Shown piece by piece: positions 15,570-22,905 of a stretch of 50,696 bases of DNA. This stretch comes from an uncultured Ruminococcus sp. (GTDB taxonomy: Bacteria; Bacillota; Clostridia; Oscillospirales; CAG-272): positions 74,777 to 125,472 of the forward strand of contig CACZNC010000015.1 in the NCBI GenBank assembly GCA_902782445.1, given 5' to 3'. How positions within the stretch are numbered: the stretch's first letter is position 1; each line of letters begins with the position of its first letter. The notes under the pieces were generated by a model, which had not been told where the DNA came from, ran no database searches, and worked only from the letters and a program-made list of their open reading frames with translations. The translations under genes and the position numbers were made by a program.

Positions 15570-17009
15570 ATGCTGTTTTCATCTTTGATTTTCGTCTGCG
15601 CGTTCTTTCCGCTGTTTTTCGCGCTGTACTACCTGCTTCCGAAGCGCAGTCTCAGAAACGCGCTTCTGCTGGTCTTCTCTCTGATTTTCTACGCCTGGGG
15701 CCGGGTGGTCTATCTTCCCCTGATCCTCGCGGCGTCCCTCGTGGGATGGGGCGGCGGGCTGGCCATCGGCAGGTTCCGGGAACAGAACAGGCCGGGGCTC
15801 GCGCGGGCTTCGCTGGTCGTGTCCCTCGTGCTTCTGCTCGGAATGCTCGGCGTGTTCAAGTACGCGGGATTCTTCGCCGAAAACTTCAATCTGCTGACGA
15901 AGCTCGATCTGCCCGTGCCGGAGATCGTGCTCCCCATCGGCATCAGCTTTTACACCTTCCAGATCCTCTCCTACGTGGCGGACGTGTACCGGGGCGAGGT
16001 GAAGGCCCAGAAGAATCCGGGGATCGTGATGGTCTACCTCTGCGCGTTCCCCCAGCTGATCGCCGGACCGGTCGTGCGGTACAAGACGGTGGAAGAAGAG
16101 CTCACCGGGCGGGAGGTCACCCGGGACGACGTGTATGCCGGTCTGCGCCGCTTTGTCGCCGGACTCGGGAAGAAGGTCCTCATCGCCAATGTGGCGGCTG
16201 TCGCGGCGGACGGGATCTTCGGCTACGAGGCATCCTCCTGCGGTGTGATCGCGGCCTGGGTCGGGGCTCTCGCGTACACCGTCCAGATCTATTTCGACTT
16301 CTCCGGCTATTCCGACATGGCCATCGGCATGGGTCGGATGATGGGCTTCCACTATCTCGAAAACTTCAACGATCCCTACACGGCAACCTCCGTCACGGAT
16401 TTCTGGCGGCGGTGGCATATCTCCATGTCCTCGTTCTTCCGGGACTACGTCTACATCCCCCTCGGAGGGAACCGGGTGTCGAAGCCGCGGTGGGTGTTCA
16501 ACATCGCCGTAGTCTGGATACTGACGGGACTCTGGCACGGGGCGGCGTGGACCTTTGTTCTCTGGGGCGTGTATTACGGAGTCCTCCTAATCCTCGAAAA
16601 GCTGCTCTGGGGGAAGGCGATCGAGAAGATCCCCGTGCTGAACCGGTTCTACGCCCTGCTCGCCGTGGTGATCGGATGGGTGATCTTCCGCGCCCCGACG
16701 CTGACGGACGCCTTCGGGATGATCCGGGCGATGTTCGGCGCATACGGCCTCGGAAGCGGGACCGTGACCTGGTCCATGATCCTCGAGCGCAGCAGCGTGA
16801 ACGTGATCTTCCTCCTCGCCATGGCCGCGGGGATCGTGCTCTCGACCGGCGTCGGGCGTCGGCTGGCAGAGAAGCGGGAAACCCTCGCGCCGGGATCCCG
16901 GACGGCTCTCGAAACGGGGGCCTGCGTCCTGTCCGTCGCGGTGTTCGCACTGTCCGTCGCCGCGCTTGCGTCAGGATCCTATAATCCGTTCATTTACTTC
17001 CAGTTCTGA
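15570..17009 (+). CDS. MBOAT-family O-acyltransferase (AlgI-like)
   Basis: A 479-residue polytopic membrane protein. SFYTFQILSYVADVYRGE, FSGYSDMAIGMGRMMGF, SVTDFWRRWHISMSSFFRDY (quoted in part) and TGLWHGAAWTF are the classic AlgI/DltB-like blocks, with the conserved His at residue 323. It would move acetyl groups across the membrane to the DHHW protein. The start has GGGAGGGGAC upstream. It is the last gene of the three-gene unit and is followed directly by structured repeat copy 2. Confidence 0.93.
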   Translation: MLFSSLIFVCAFFPLFFALYYLLPKRSLRNALLLVFSLIFYAWGRVVYLPLILAASLVGWGGGLAIGRFREQNRPGLARASLVVSLVLLLGMLGVFKYAGFFAENFNLLTKLDLPVPEIVLPIGISFYTFQILSYVADVYRGEVKAQKNPGIVMVYLCAFPQLIAGPVVRYKTVEEELTGREVTRDDVYAGLRRFVAGLGKKVLIANVAAVAADGIFGYEASSCGVIAAWVGALAYTVQIYFDFSGYSDMAIGMGRMMGFHYLENFNDPYTATSVTDFWRRWHISMSSFFRDYVYIPLGGNRVSKPRWVFNIAVVWILTGLWHGAAWTFVLWGVYYGVLLILEKLLWGKAIEKIPVLNRFYALLAVVIGWVIFRAPTLTDAFGMIRAMFGAYGLGSGTVTWSMILERSSVNVIFLLAMAAGIVLSTGVGRRLAEKRETLAPGSRTALETGACVLSVAVFALSVAALASGSYNPFIYFQF

Positions 17010-17020
17010 TACACTCTGCA

Positions 17021-17190
17021 AAGGAGTTACACGGCTTCCCCGAAATGAAGCCCTGCTGAACAAGTTCAGCGGCAAGAACTTTAATTGGGGCAGGACAAGG
17101 CTGACTCCATTTCGTTCAGGCTGTGCCCGCACACCCATTTAGTCATCCAACCTTATCAGAGTTATCGTTCGCGAGCTCAATGTACCGGCT
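17021..17190 (+). repeat. Structured 3'-UTR repeat, copy 2
   Basis: It starts 11 nt after the MBOAT stop codon. The 5' part has AAGGAGTTAC, the hairpin GGCTTC/GAAGCC, the perfect hairpin GCTGAAC-AA-GTTCAGC and GGCAAGAACTT. The 3' part (17137-17167) is identical to copy 3 over 31 nt and includes TCATCCAACCTTATCAGAG, then CGCGAG..TCAATGT.CCGGCT with few changes. The two conserved parts are 116 nt apart here and 102 nt in copy 3; the difference is largely the extra hairpin. No coding potential is evident. Confidence 0.85.
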
Positions 17191-17251
17191 AAGCAAGAAT
17201 AGTATCACTGAGCAATCCGGCGGTCCGGGATCCGGAGGAAAGGAGGCAGAC

Positions 17252-17866
17252 ATGAAAAAAAGGACCCTCGTCCCGATCCTTCTTTTCTCCGTTCTGGCGG
17301 CCGCCGCGGTCCTGCTCACCGTGATCGCCCTCTCCATCGTCCGGTATGCCTCCGTGGATGAAACGCGGAAGGCGGACTGCGTGATCGTTCTGGGAGCGGG
17401 CACATGGGAGGGGGAGGTATCCCCGGTGTTCGAAGAGCGGCTCCGTCACGCCGTGAAGCTATACCGGGAGGGAACCGTCCCGAAGATCATCCTGACGGGC
17501 GGCCTCGATCCCCGGAACACCATCACGGACGCGGAAGCCGCGAGAAGATGGACCGAAAAAGAGGGGATCCCCGGGGAGGACGTGCTCATAGAGGACAAAT
17601 CCCGCTACACCCACGAGAATTTCATCTACGCAAAGGAGATCATGGAGCGGGAGGGATTTCAGTCCGCGCTGGTCGTCAGCGATCCGCTCCACATGAAGCG
17701 GGCCATGCTCTGCGCGTCGGATTTCGGCGTGAGCGCACGGTCCTCCCCGACAAAGACAAGCATGTACCGGAGCGCGGGTGCGAAATTCCGGTTCCTCATG
17801 CGCGAAACGGGATGTTATGTCGTGTACGGCGTATGGCGGGTGTTCGGGGCCGGGAAACAGCGATGA
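17252..17866 (+). CDS. YdcF/SanA-like DUF218 membrane protein
   Basis: A 204-residue protein with one N-terminal membrane helix (about 7-28) followed by a DUF218 domain: DCVIVLGAGTW, ERLRHAVKLYREG, KIILTGGLDPRN, EAARRW, TRYTHENF-like SRYTHENFIYAKEIM and ALVVSDPLHMKRA. The domain faces outside the membrane in homologues and is linked to envelope metabolism, though biochemistry is unsettled. AAGGAGG precedes the ATG at 17252. It lies after repeat copy 2 and may form part of the envelope locus. Confidence 0.85.
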   Translation: MKKRTLVPILLFSVLAAAAVLLTVIALSIVRYASVDETRKADCVIVLGAGTWEGEVSPVFEERLRHAVKLYREGTVPKIILTGGLDPRNTITDAEAARRWTEKEGIPGEDVLIEDKSRYTHENFIYAKEIMEREGFQSALVVSDPLHMKRAMLCASDFGVSARSSPTKTSMYRSAGAKFRFLMRETGCYVVYGVWRVFGAGKQR

Positions 17867-18146
17867 TTCTCGACGTGCCCTGCCGCATGTAATCCGGGTC
17901 CAGACAGGAGGACCGCGATCTGCTGTTCCCGCTTCTGGATTACTATTTCAACGGAAACACGGAGATGTGCCGGAGAAAAAGGAACAATCCGCCAAAAAGC
18001 TGTCCCTGCTCCCGGTGATCGGGATCGGCGCCGGCGCGGTCATAGCAGGGCTTGCGGCAGCCGCGGTCCTTCTGCTCGGGAAAAAGGCGCGGGCGGGAAG
18101 AAAGCGTGAATTTGGGGACGGACTCTTTCGGTATATATTTCAATAT
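17867..18146 (+). pseudogene. Possible degraded coding remnant with one membrane segment
   Basis: Downstream of the YdcF gene, one frame reads EDRDLLFPLLDYYFNGNTE (17907-17963) and a neighbouring frame then gives, from a GTG at 17967, PEKKEQSAKKLSLL followed by a strongly hydrophobic glycine/alanine-rich helix and a basic tail. The second frame stays open to 18287, through the terminator at 18147-18188, so its C-terminus is unlikely to be real. The two pieces look like parts of one small membrane-protein gene broken by a frameshift, or a short real gene plus chance sequence. No family is recognised. Confidence 0.3.
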
Positions 18147-18188
18147 CCCCCGGATGCTGTCGGACGGCGTTCGGGGGTGTTCTTTTTT
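18147..18188 (+). terminator. Rho-independent terminator
   Basis: CCCCCG (18147-18152) pairs with CGGGGG (18172-18177), with further pairing inside, then TGTTCTTTTTT. It ends the YdcF-region transcript. Confidence 0.85.
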
Positions 18189-18283
18189 GGGGGACGGGAA
18201 ACGTGCCGCGGCGGAAGTGAATTTTGTATACTCATGCAGAGCGGAACGATGGCCGGTTTTTTTGATAAATGCCCGGAAATTTC

Positions 18284-18312
18284 TTGACAAAGATCCGGTA
18301 ATATGGTAGAAT
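18284..18312 (+). promoter_or_regulatory. Sigma-A promoter for the stalk-domain protein gene
   Basis: TTGACA and TAGAAT are separated by 17 bp. Transcription would start near 18319, at the left arm of the inverted repeat, giving a leader of about 250 nt. Confidence 0.82.
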
Positions 18313-18316
18313 GAAA

Positions 18317-18432
18317 CTGCCACACAAAACTGAATATTTTTGCGAATTCAAGGGAAAGATTTTTACTACGGTAAAAATGCGTTCTCCCCTTTTCACTTTC
18401 CTCTGGATTCGTGCAAAAGTTTTGTGTGGCAG
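18317..18432 (+). repeat. 116-bp element with perfect 15-bp inverted terminal arms
   Basis: CTGCCACACAAAACT at 18317-18331 is the exact reverse complement of 18418-18432. Inside, TTTTGCGAAT (18338-18347) pairs with 18407-18418 with one bulge, and the centre is a perfect hairpin ATTTTTAC-TACG-GTAAAAAT (18359-18378). The whole could fold into one long stem in the leader RNA, or represent a MITE-like insertion. Another 136 nt separates it from the start codon. No second copy was seen in this window. Confidence 0.75.
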
Positions 18433-18568
18433 CAAGCGGAGTTATGCGTTTTTCGGTGCGTATGACTTCGGTTGTGCGCACTTTTTTCTTTATCCCTATC
18501 TATGTACTTAAAATGTGCTGTCGGAGACAACCGAACACACAAAATCAATTATTCAGAAAGGAAAAAAG

Positions 18569-19876
18569 ATGAAAAAAAGCATCACCATTTTGCTCATGGC
18601 CGTCATGCTTGCGGTCACGGCCATACCCTGCTATGCTGTTCAAGTCATCGGACAGGTACTTTCCACTGATATCCGTGCATACATTAACGGAGCGGAAATT
18701 CCCGCGTATAACATTGACGGGAAACTTGCCGTCGTTGTCTCTGACCTGAACAATTACGGGTTCAAGACCTCGTACAACAATGATCTCCGCAAATCGTCCG
18801 TAACTCGGAACCCTTCGGCAACAACTTTTAATTCTGTTCCTTCAAAAGCAAGCGGTCTTCCGATCGGGTCGCGTGTTATGGATGTATACCAGAGCGACAT
18901 TACAGTTGAGCTTGATGGTGTTCAGGTGCAAGCGTTCAATGTGGATAACCGGATGGCGATTTATTTCAACGAATTGAAAAAATACGGTTCTTATACTTAT
19001 GACAACAATTCCCGTTCGTCCATAATTGTGCTCTCCAACAGCATTCCCACAAAAGAAGTTCCTCAAAGCGTCGGAGGAATAAACAATATCAATCGCCCTC
19101 AGCGAAGCAGTTATTCGAATAATACAATAACAGTTGGGCTCTATCAATTTCAAGCACCTGATTTTTGGATACAGGATTACTCAGTTGATTATTACAGATC
19201 TTATGCTGAAACCAATGGTAAGGTTGCAATGTTATACGCACGCTCTAATGTTGATCAAAATGACCCCGTCGGTTTTTATTGGCTCGATACGGACGCAGAG
19301 AGAAATAGTGTGATTCAATCTTTCTTTTCAGGGATGGAATCGTCTGGAAGTCACGACTTTGAATTATTGAAAACTGAAATCATCGAAACTGCGGATATCA
19401 AAGGTGTGCTCTGGAGTTTTCGCTATATCCTATCTGATCGCTTATTATCAGGTTATATTTTGATGTTCCCATCAGAAGAGAATAATCACTGGGTTACCAT
19501 ATCTTGTGGATACTCAGATAACACACAATATTGTTACGACGATACCTTCCGCAACACTATTTATAGTATAAAGAAAATAAACACTGCTTATGTGCCCGAC
19601 ACAAGCGTTACAAGATCATATCAATCTGTGGACAGTTATCTCCAGTCTTGGTATGCGGGTGTTCCGCTGCGTGACAGCGACAACAGGGTCATATTCTTCG
19701 TAAACACAGAAACCGGAAAGATTCATCAGCAATCCTGCAAATACTGTGACTGGAGTAATTACGATTGGCCTACTGCGATAACCAGCTATCCCGATGAAAT
19801 AATCGCGCTTGAGCCCGGCTTCTTCTCCTATTGTCAAGTATGCTGTAAAAACTGGACGCACAATAAACTCAACTAA
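18569..19876 (+). CDS. Exported stalk-domain protein with C-terminal Cys/His motif
   Basis: A 435-residue exported protein: signal peptide (1-22), then two copies of a copper-amine-oxidase-N-like stalk repeat. The first has YINGAEIPAYNIDGKLAVVV and DLNNYGF; the second has VELDGVQVQAFNVDNRMAIY and ELKKYGS. A middle region (about 200-360) is of unknown type. The C-terminus has FFVNTETGKIHQQSCKYC and YCQVCC, resembling small Cys/His zinc-binding motifs found at the ends of other Bacillota proteins. It is AT-rich compared with its neighbours. AAAGGA precedes the ATG. Function is unknown; a surface role is likely. Confidence 0.72.
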   Translation: MKKSITILLMAVMLAVTAIPCYAVQVIGQVLSTDIRAYINGAEIPAYNIDGKLAVVVSDLNNYGFKTSYNNDLRKSSVTRNPSATTFNSVPSKASGLPIGSRVMDVYQSDITVELDGVQVQAFNVDNRMAIYFNELKKYGSYTYDNNSRSSIIVLSNSIPTKEVPQSVGGINNINRPQRSSYSNNTITVGLYQFQAPDFWIQDYSVDYYRSYAETNGKVAMLYARSNVDQNDPVGFYWLDTDAERNSVIQSFFSGMESSGSHDFELLKTEIIETADIKGVLWSFRYILSDRLLSGYILMFPSEENNHWVTISCGYSDNTQYCYDDTFRNTIYSIKKINTAYVPDTSVTRSYQSVDSYLQSWYAGVPLRDSDNRVIFFVNTETGKIHQQSCKYCDWSNYDWPTAITSYPDEIIALEPGFFSYCQVCCKNWTHNKLN

Positions 19877-19910
19877 CAAATCCCCGGCCGACCCCGGCAC
19901 ACATACAGAA

Positions 19911-19954
19911 ACCGGACAACACACATCCATGCTGTCCGGTCCGTTTTCTTTTTT
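19911..19954 (+). terminator. Rho-independent terminator after the stalk-domain gene
   Basis: ACCGGACA (19911-19918) pairs with TGTCCGGT (19933-19940), followed by TTTTCTTTTTT. Confidence 0.92.
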
Positions 19955-20008
19955 GGGGTGTCCGAAGGATCGCGGGGCGTCAGCCTGTTTCCATCGGCCG
20001 CGCGGGGC

Positions 20009-21538
20009 TTATTCCCCGATATCGTCCCAGCCGACGTCTTTCTCCGCGTCAGTCTTCCGGGCCTTTGCAATGGCCTTGACGATGAAGCCGGAGATCAGGC
20101 TCAGGCCCATGATGAGCCAGCCGAGGATAATGTTGGAAAGCAGGGAGTATCCGTCTCCCGCACCGTAGATCCCGCCGCCGATGAACAGGGAAACGATGTT
20201 CCACACGAACAGGACGGTGAGGATGACCGGAACGGCAAACTTGATGGAAAAATAGAACCACCATTTCGGCATCTTGAATTTTCCCGTGTTCAGGTTGATC
20301 TGATCCAGCACCTTCGAGGTCCTGAAGCACCAGCCGACGACGATGACCTCGAAAATGCCGGTGAGGATGAGGGTATAGCTGTTGACGAAATTGTCGACGA
20401 TGTCGAGGCAGGCAAGACCCGCGCCGGTGACGAACACGAGGCCGAGCACGCCTTCGATCAGGCAGAGGATCATGGTGGTCTTCTTCTTGTCGAGGCCGAA
20501 CCTGTCGGCGATCGCGGTGGACGAGCCTTCCACGATGGAGAACAGGGAGTCGATGGCAAGGGTGATGAGGCAGAAGTAGAAGACATACGCGAAGGCCGCG
20601 TTGATCCACGGCACGTCCGTCAGGCTGACTATCGCCTGGGGATAGATGATGAACGCGGTGCTGATGCCGGACGCGCTCATATTCTCGAGCATCCCGACGC
20701 CCGCCATCGTGGTGAACATGACGATGCCCGCCAGAAGGCTGATCACGAAGTCGGAGACCGCGATGATCACGCAGTCGATTGCGATATTGGTCCGGTCGTC
20801 GACGAACGAGCCGTAGGCGAACATGATCGCCATGGCGACGGAGAGCGAATAGAAGACCTGTCCGATGGCGTCGACCCAGAGCGTGGAATCGCCGAGTGCG
20901 GTCCAGTCGGGCACGAACAGCTTCGTGAGGCCGTCCATTGCGCCGGGCAGCGTGAATCCGCGGATCGCGAGGATGAGCAGGCATATAACGGGAAGGGACA
21001 CGGTGTACTTCACGACCTTGCCTACGCTGGACGTACCGTTGCGGATGCACAGATAGCAGGAGATCCACGCGACGAGCAGACATCCGAGCACGGGCCAGGA
21101 GACGGTCCCGAAGCCGGAGGTCGTGCCGGTGGTGTTGATCGTGCTGAGCCAGAGCTTGCTTGCCGCTTCGGTGTCACCGGTAAAGCCCGCAAACTTGAAG
21201 CTCAATACGAACATTAGAATGACCCACGCGAAGACGACCGCGTAGTAGATGGCGATCGCGATGCCGTTGGATACCGCGATCCAGCCGACGTGCTCGCCTT
21301 TTTTGTTGACGGCGCGCATGGCTCCCGGAGCTCCCTGACGGGTCCGGCGGCCGATGGCGATCTCCATCATTAAAAGCGGGATGCCGATGCAGAGCATGGC
21401 AAGGATATACACGAACAGGAACGCTCCTCCTCCGTGCTTGGCGGCAAGACCCGGGAACCGCCACGCGTTGCCCAGGCCGACAGCGGAGCCGACCGCCGCC
21501 AGAATAAAGGTACCTCTGGATGACCATTTGTCTCGCAT
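20009..21538 (-). CDS. Neurotransmitter:sodium symporter family (NSS/LeuT-like) transporter
   Basis: A 509-residue polytopic protein. The N-terminal GSAVGLGNAWRFP is the LeuT-family signature of the first unwound helix, with sodium-site residues nearby. Hydrophobic segments continue to about residue 485. Bacterial members import amino acids or related amines with sodium; the substrate here cannot be assigned. ATG at 21538 is used, 8 nt after GGAGGTGA; a GTG three codons earlier overlaps the ribosome site. It is monocistronic with its own promoter. Confidence 0.93.
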   Translation of the reverse strand: MRDKWSSRGTFILAAVGSAVGLGNAWRFPGLAAKHGGGAFLFVYILAMLCIGIPLLMMEIAIGRRTRQGAPGAMRAVNKKGEHVGWIAVSNGIAIAIYYAVVFAWVILMFVLSFKFAGFTGDTEAASKLWLSTINTTGTTSGFGTVSWPVLGCLLVAWISCYLCIRNGTSSVGKVVKYTVSLPVICLLILAIRGFTLPGAMDGLTKLFVPDWTALGDSTLWVDAIGQVFYSLSVAMAIMFAYGSFVDDRTNIAIDCVIIAVSDFVISLLAGIVMFTTMAGVGMLENMSASGISTAFIIYPQAIVSLTDVPWINAAFAYVFYFCLITLAIDSLFSIVEGSSTAIADRFGLDKKKTTMILCLIEGVLGLVFVTGAGLACLDIVDNFVNSYTLILTGIFEVIVVGWCFRTSKVLDQINLNTGKFKMPKWWFYFSIKFAVPVILTVLFVWNIVSLFIGGGIYGAGDGYSLLSNIILGWLIMGLSLISGFIVKAIAKARKTDAEKDVGWDDIGE

Positions 21539-21569
21539 TATATTCACCTCCGTGTTAAAAAGTGATTAT

Positions 21570-21598
21570 ATTATAACACCGTTCCTGACAAAACGCAA
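21570..21598 (-). promoter_or_regulatory. Sigma-A promoter for the NSS transporter gene
   Basis: On the minus strand TTGCGT and TATAAT are separated by 17 bp, ending 31 nt before the start codon. Confidence 0.75.
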
Positions 21599-21688
21599 CA
21601 ATTTTCCGGAAATATTTTTTGCGTTTTGTGCGGTTTTTACACGAAATCCGGGTCGTCCCCCCGCAGGATCCCGCATGCGGCGGCGGAT

Positions 21689-21777
21689 CGGAGGAAAACT
21701 GCTCCCGGGCAGGTTCCTCCGTCTTTTGGCAAACCGGAATAAGAAGCCCCGCCGGATCTTTTTCGAATGCGGCGGGG
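21689..21777 (-). terminator. Hairpins downstream of the Gfo/Idh/MocA gene
   Basis: Read on the minus strand, the first hairpin pairs CCCCGCCG with CGGCGGGG (21747-21777) and is followed by CTTCTTATT; a second perfect 8-bp stem, CGGAGGAA with TTCCTCCG, lies at 21689-21721. They probably end the GH38-oxidoreductase transcript. Confidence 0.65.
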
Positions 21778-21812
21778 GAGAAAATCTTCTTCAATTCGGC
21801 GGGGGAGGTGTC

Positions 21813-22865
21813 TTATACATGATAAACCGCGGGATCGTCGATGCGGACTCTTCGGCCTTCCCGGGCGGAGACATAGCAGGCGAGCACCATGCGGAGGGAA
21901 TCCCGACCCTCGTATACGGAGCAGATCGGGCCGCGCTCTCCGCGAAGAAATTCCCCGAGCATGAGATACTCGTTGGCGATCCTCCATCCGTGGACGGCGG
22001 GGGATGCGATCTCGCTGACCGTCCAGTCGCTGTCCCCGTTCACGATCCATTTCAGGCCGGGGCCGGAGCGGGTCATGCCGTGGCAGGATACGGCGTCCCC
22101 GTAATACTGGAGGATCGTCCCCCTCTTCCCGTAGACCTCCGTGGTCGGCTCGGTGGCGCAGGAGCTGAAATTGCAGTCGATCTGCGCGATCATGCCGTTC
22201 TTGTACTTGAAGAGGGCCGAACCGCTGTCGTTGGCAATGCGGGGATCGTCCATCGTGGACATTTCGCACATGACCGTTTCCGGCACCCCGAAGATCCAGT
22301 TCATCATGTCGATCGGATGCGCGCTGTCGTCGGCGAAGATATCGCGGTTCAGGACCTTCTCGTTGTGCCAGGTATCGGCGAAATTGCCCCAGAGATGGGT
22401 CGAAAGCCCGTGGCGGCGGCGGTACTGGTAGACCGGGCCGATCGCGCCGGAGCCGATGAGCTCTTTAATTTTGATGTTCTGCGGATCCATGCGCATCTGA
22501 TAGGCGAGGGTGAAGCGGACGCCGTTTTTTTCCACCGCTTCGACCATGCAGTCCGCCTCCTGCATCGAGAGGGACATGGGCTTGTAGCAGACGATATCTT
22601 TTTTCGCCGCCGCGGCAAGCTCCACGAGCTTCGCGTGGAAGGCGGTCTCCGCCGAGATCACCACCGCGTCGGAAGACCGGAGCACCTCGTCGGCGTCGGC
22701 GGCCTCTTCCATTTTCAGCTTCGCGCAGCCGTCAGCCTTCCGGACGGGATCCCAGTCCCAGCCCTTTGTGAATTCGATGCCGAGGGAGGGATCCTCAGCC
22801 CATTTCCCTCCGTAAGCGAACACGTGACCGTGCGCAAATCCGAGAACTCCCAGTTTTACCGGCAT
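21813..22865 (-). CDS. Gfo/Idh/MocA-family oxidoreductase
   Basis: A 350-residue NAD(P)-dependent oxidoreductase. The N-terminal GVLGFAHGHVFAYG is the dinucleotide-binding strand and loop, slightly different from the usual GxGxxG. IVCYKPMSLS corresponds to the EKP segment, with Tyr in place of Glu. DDSAHPIDMMNWIFG carries the conserved Asp/His of the catalytic region. It likely oxidises or reduces a sugar or cyclitol. ATG at 22865 follows GGAGG. It lies 40 bp after the GH38 gene, so the pair would release and then process a sugar. Confidence 0.88.
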   Translation of the reverse strand: MPVKLGVLGFAHGHVFAYGGKWAEDPSLGIEFTKGWDWDPVRKADGCAKLKMEEAADADEVLRSSDAVVISAETAFHAKLVELAAAAKKDIVCYKPMSLSMQEADCMVEAVEKNGVRFTLAYQMRMDPQNIKIKELIGSGAIGPVYQYRRRHGLSTHLWGNFADTWHNEKVLNRDIFADDSAHPIDMMNWIFGVPETVMCEMSTMDDPRIANDSGSALFKYKNGMIAQIDCNFSSCATEPTTEVYGKRGTILQYYGDAVSCHGMTRSGPGLKWIVNGDSDWTVSEIASPAVHGWRIANEYLMLGEFLRGERGPICSVYEGRDSLRMVLACYVSAREGRRVRIDDPAVYHV

Positions 22866-22905
22866 TTTTTCAATCCTCCAAAATGATATGTTTTGTGCGG
22901 CGGTC

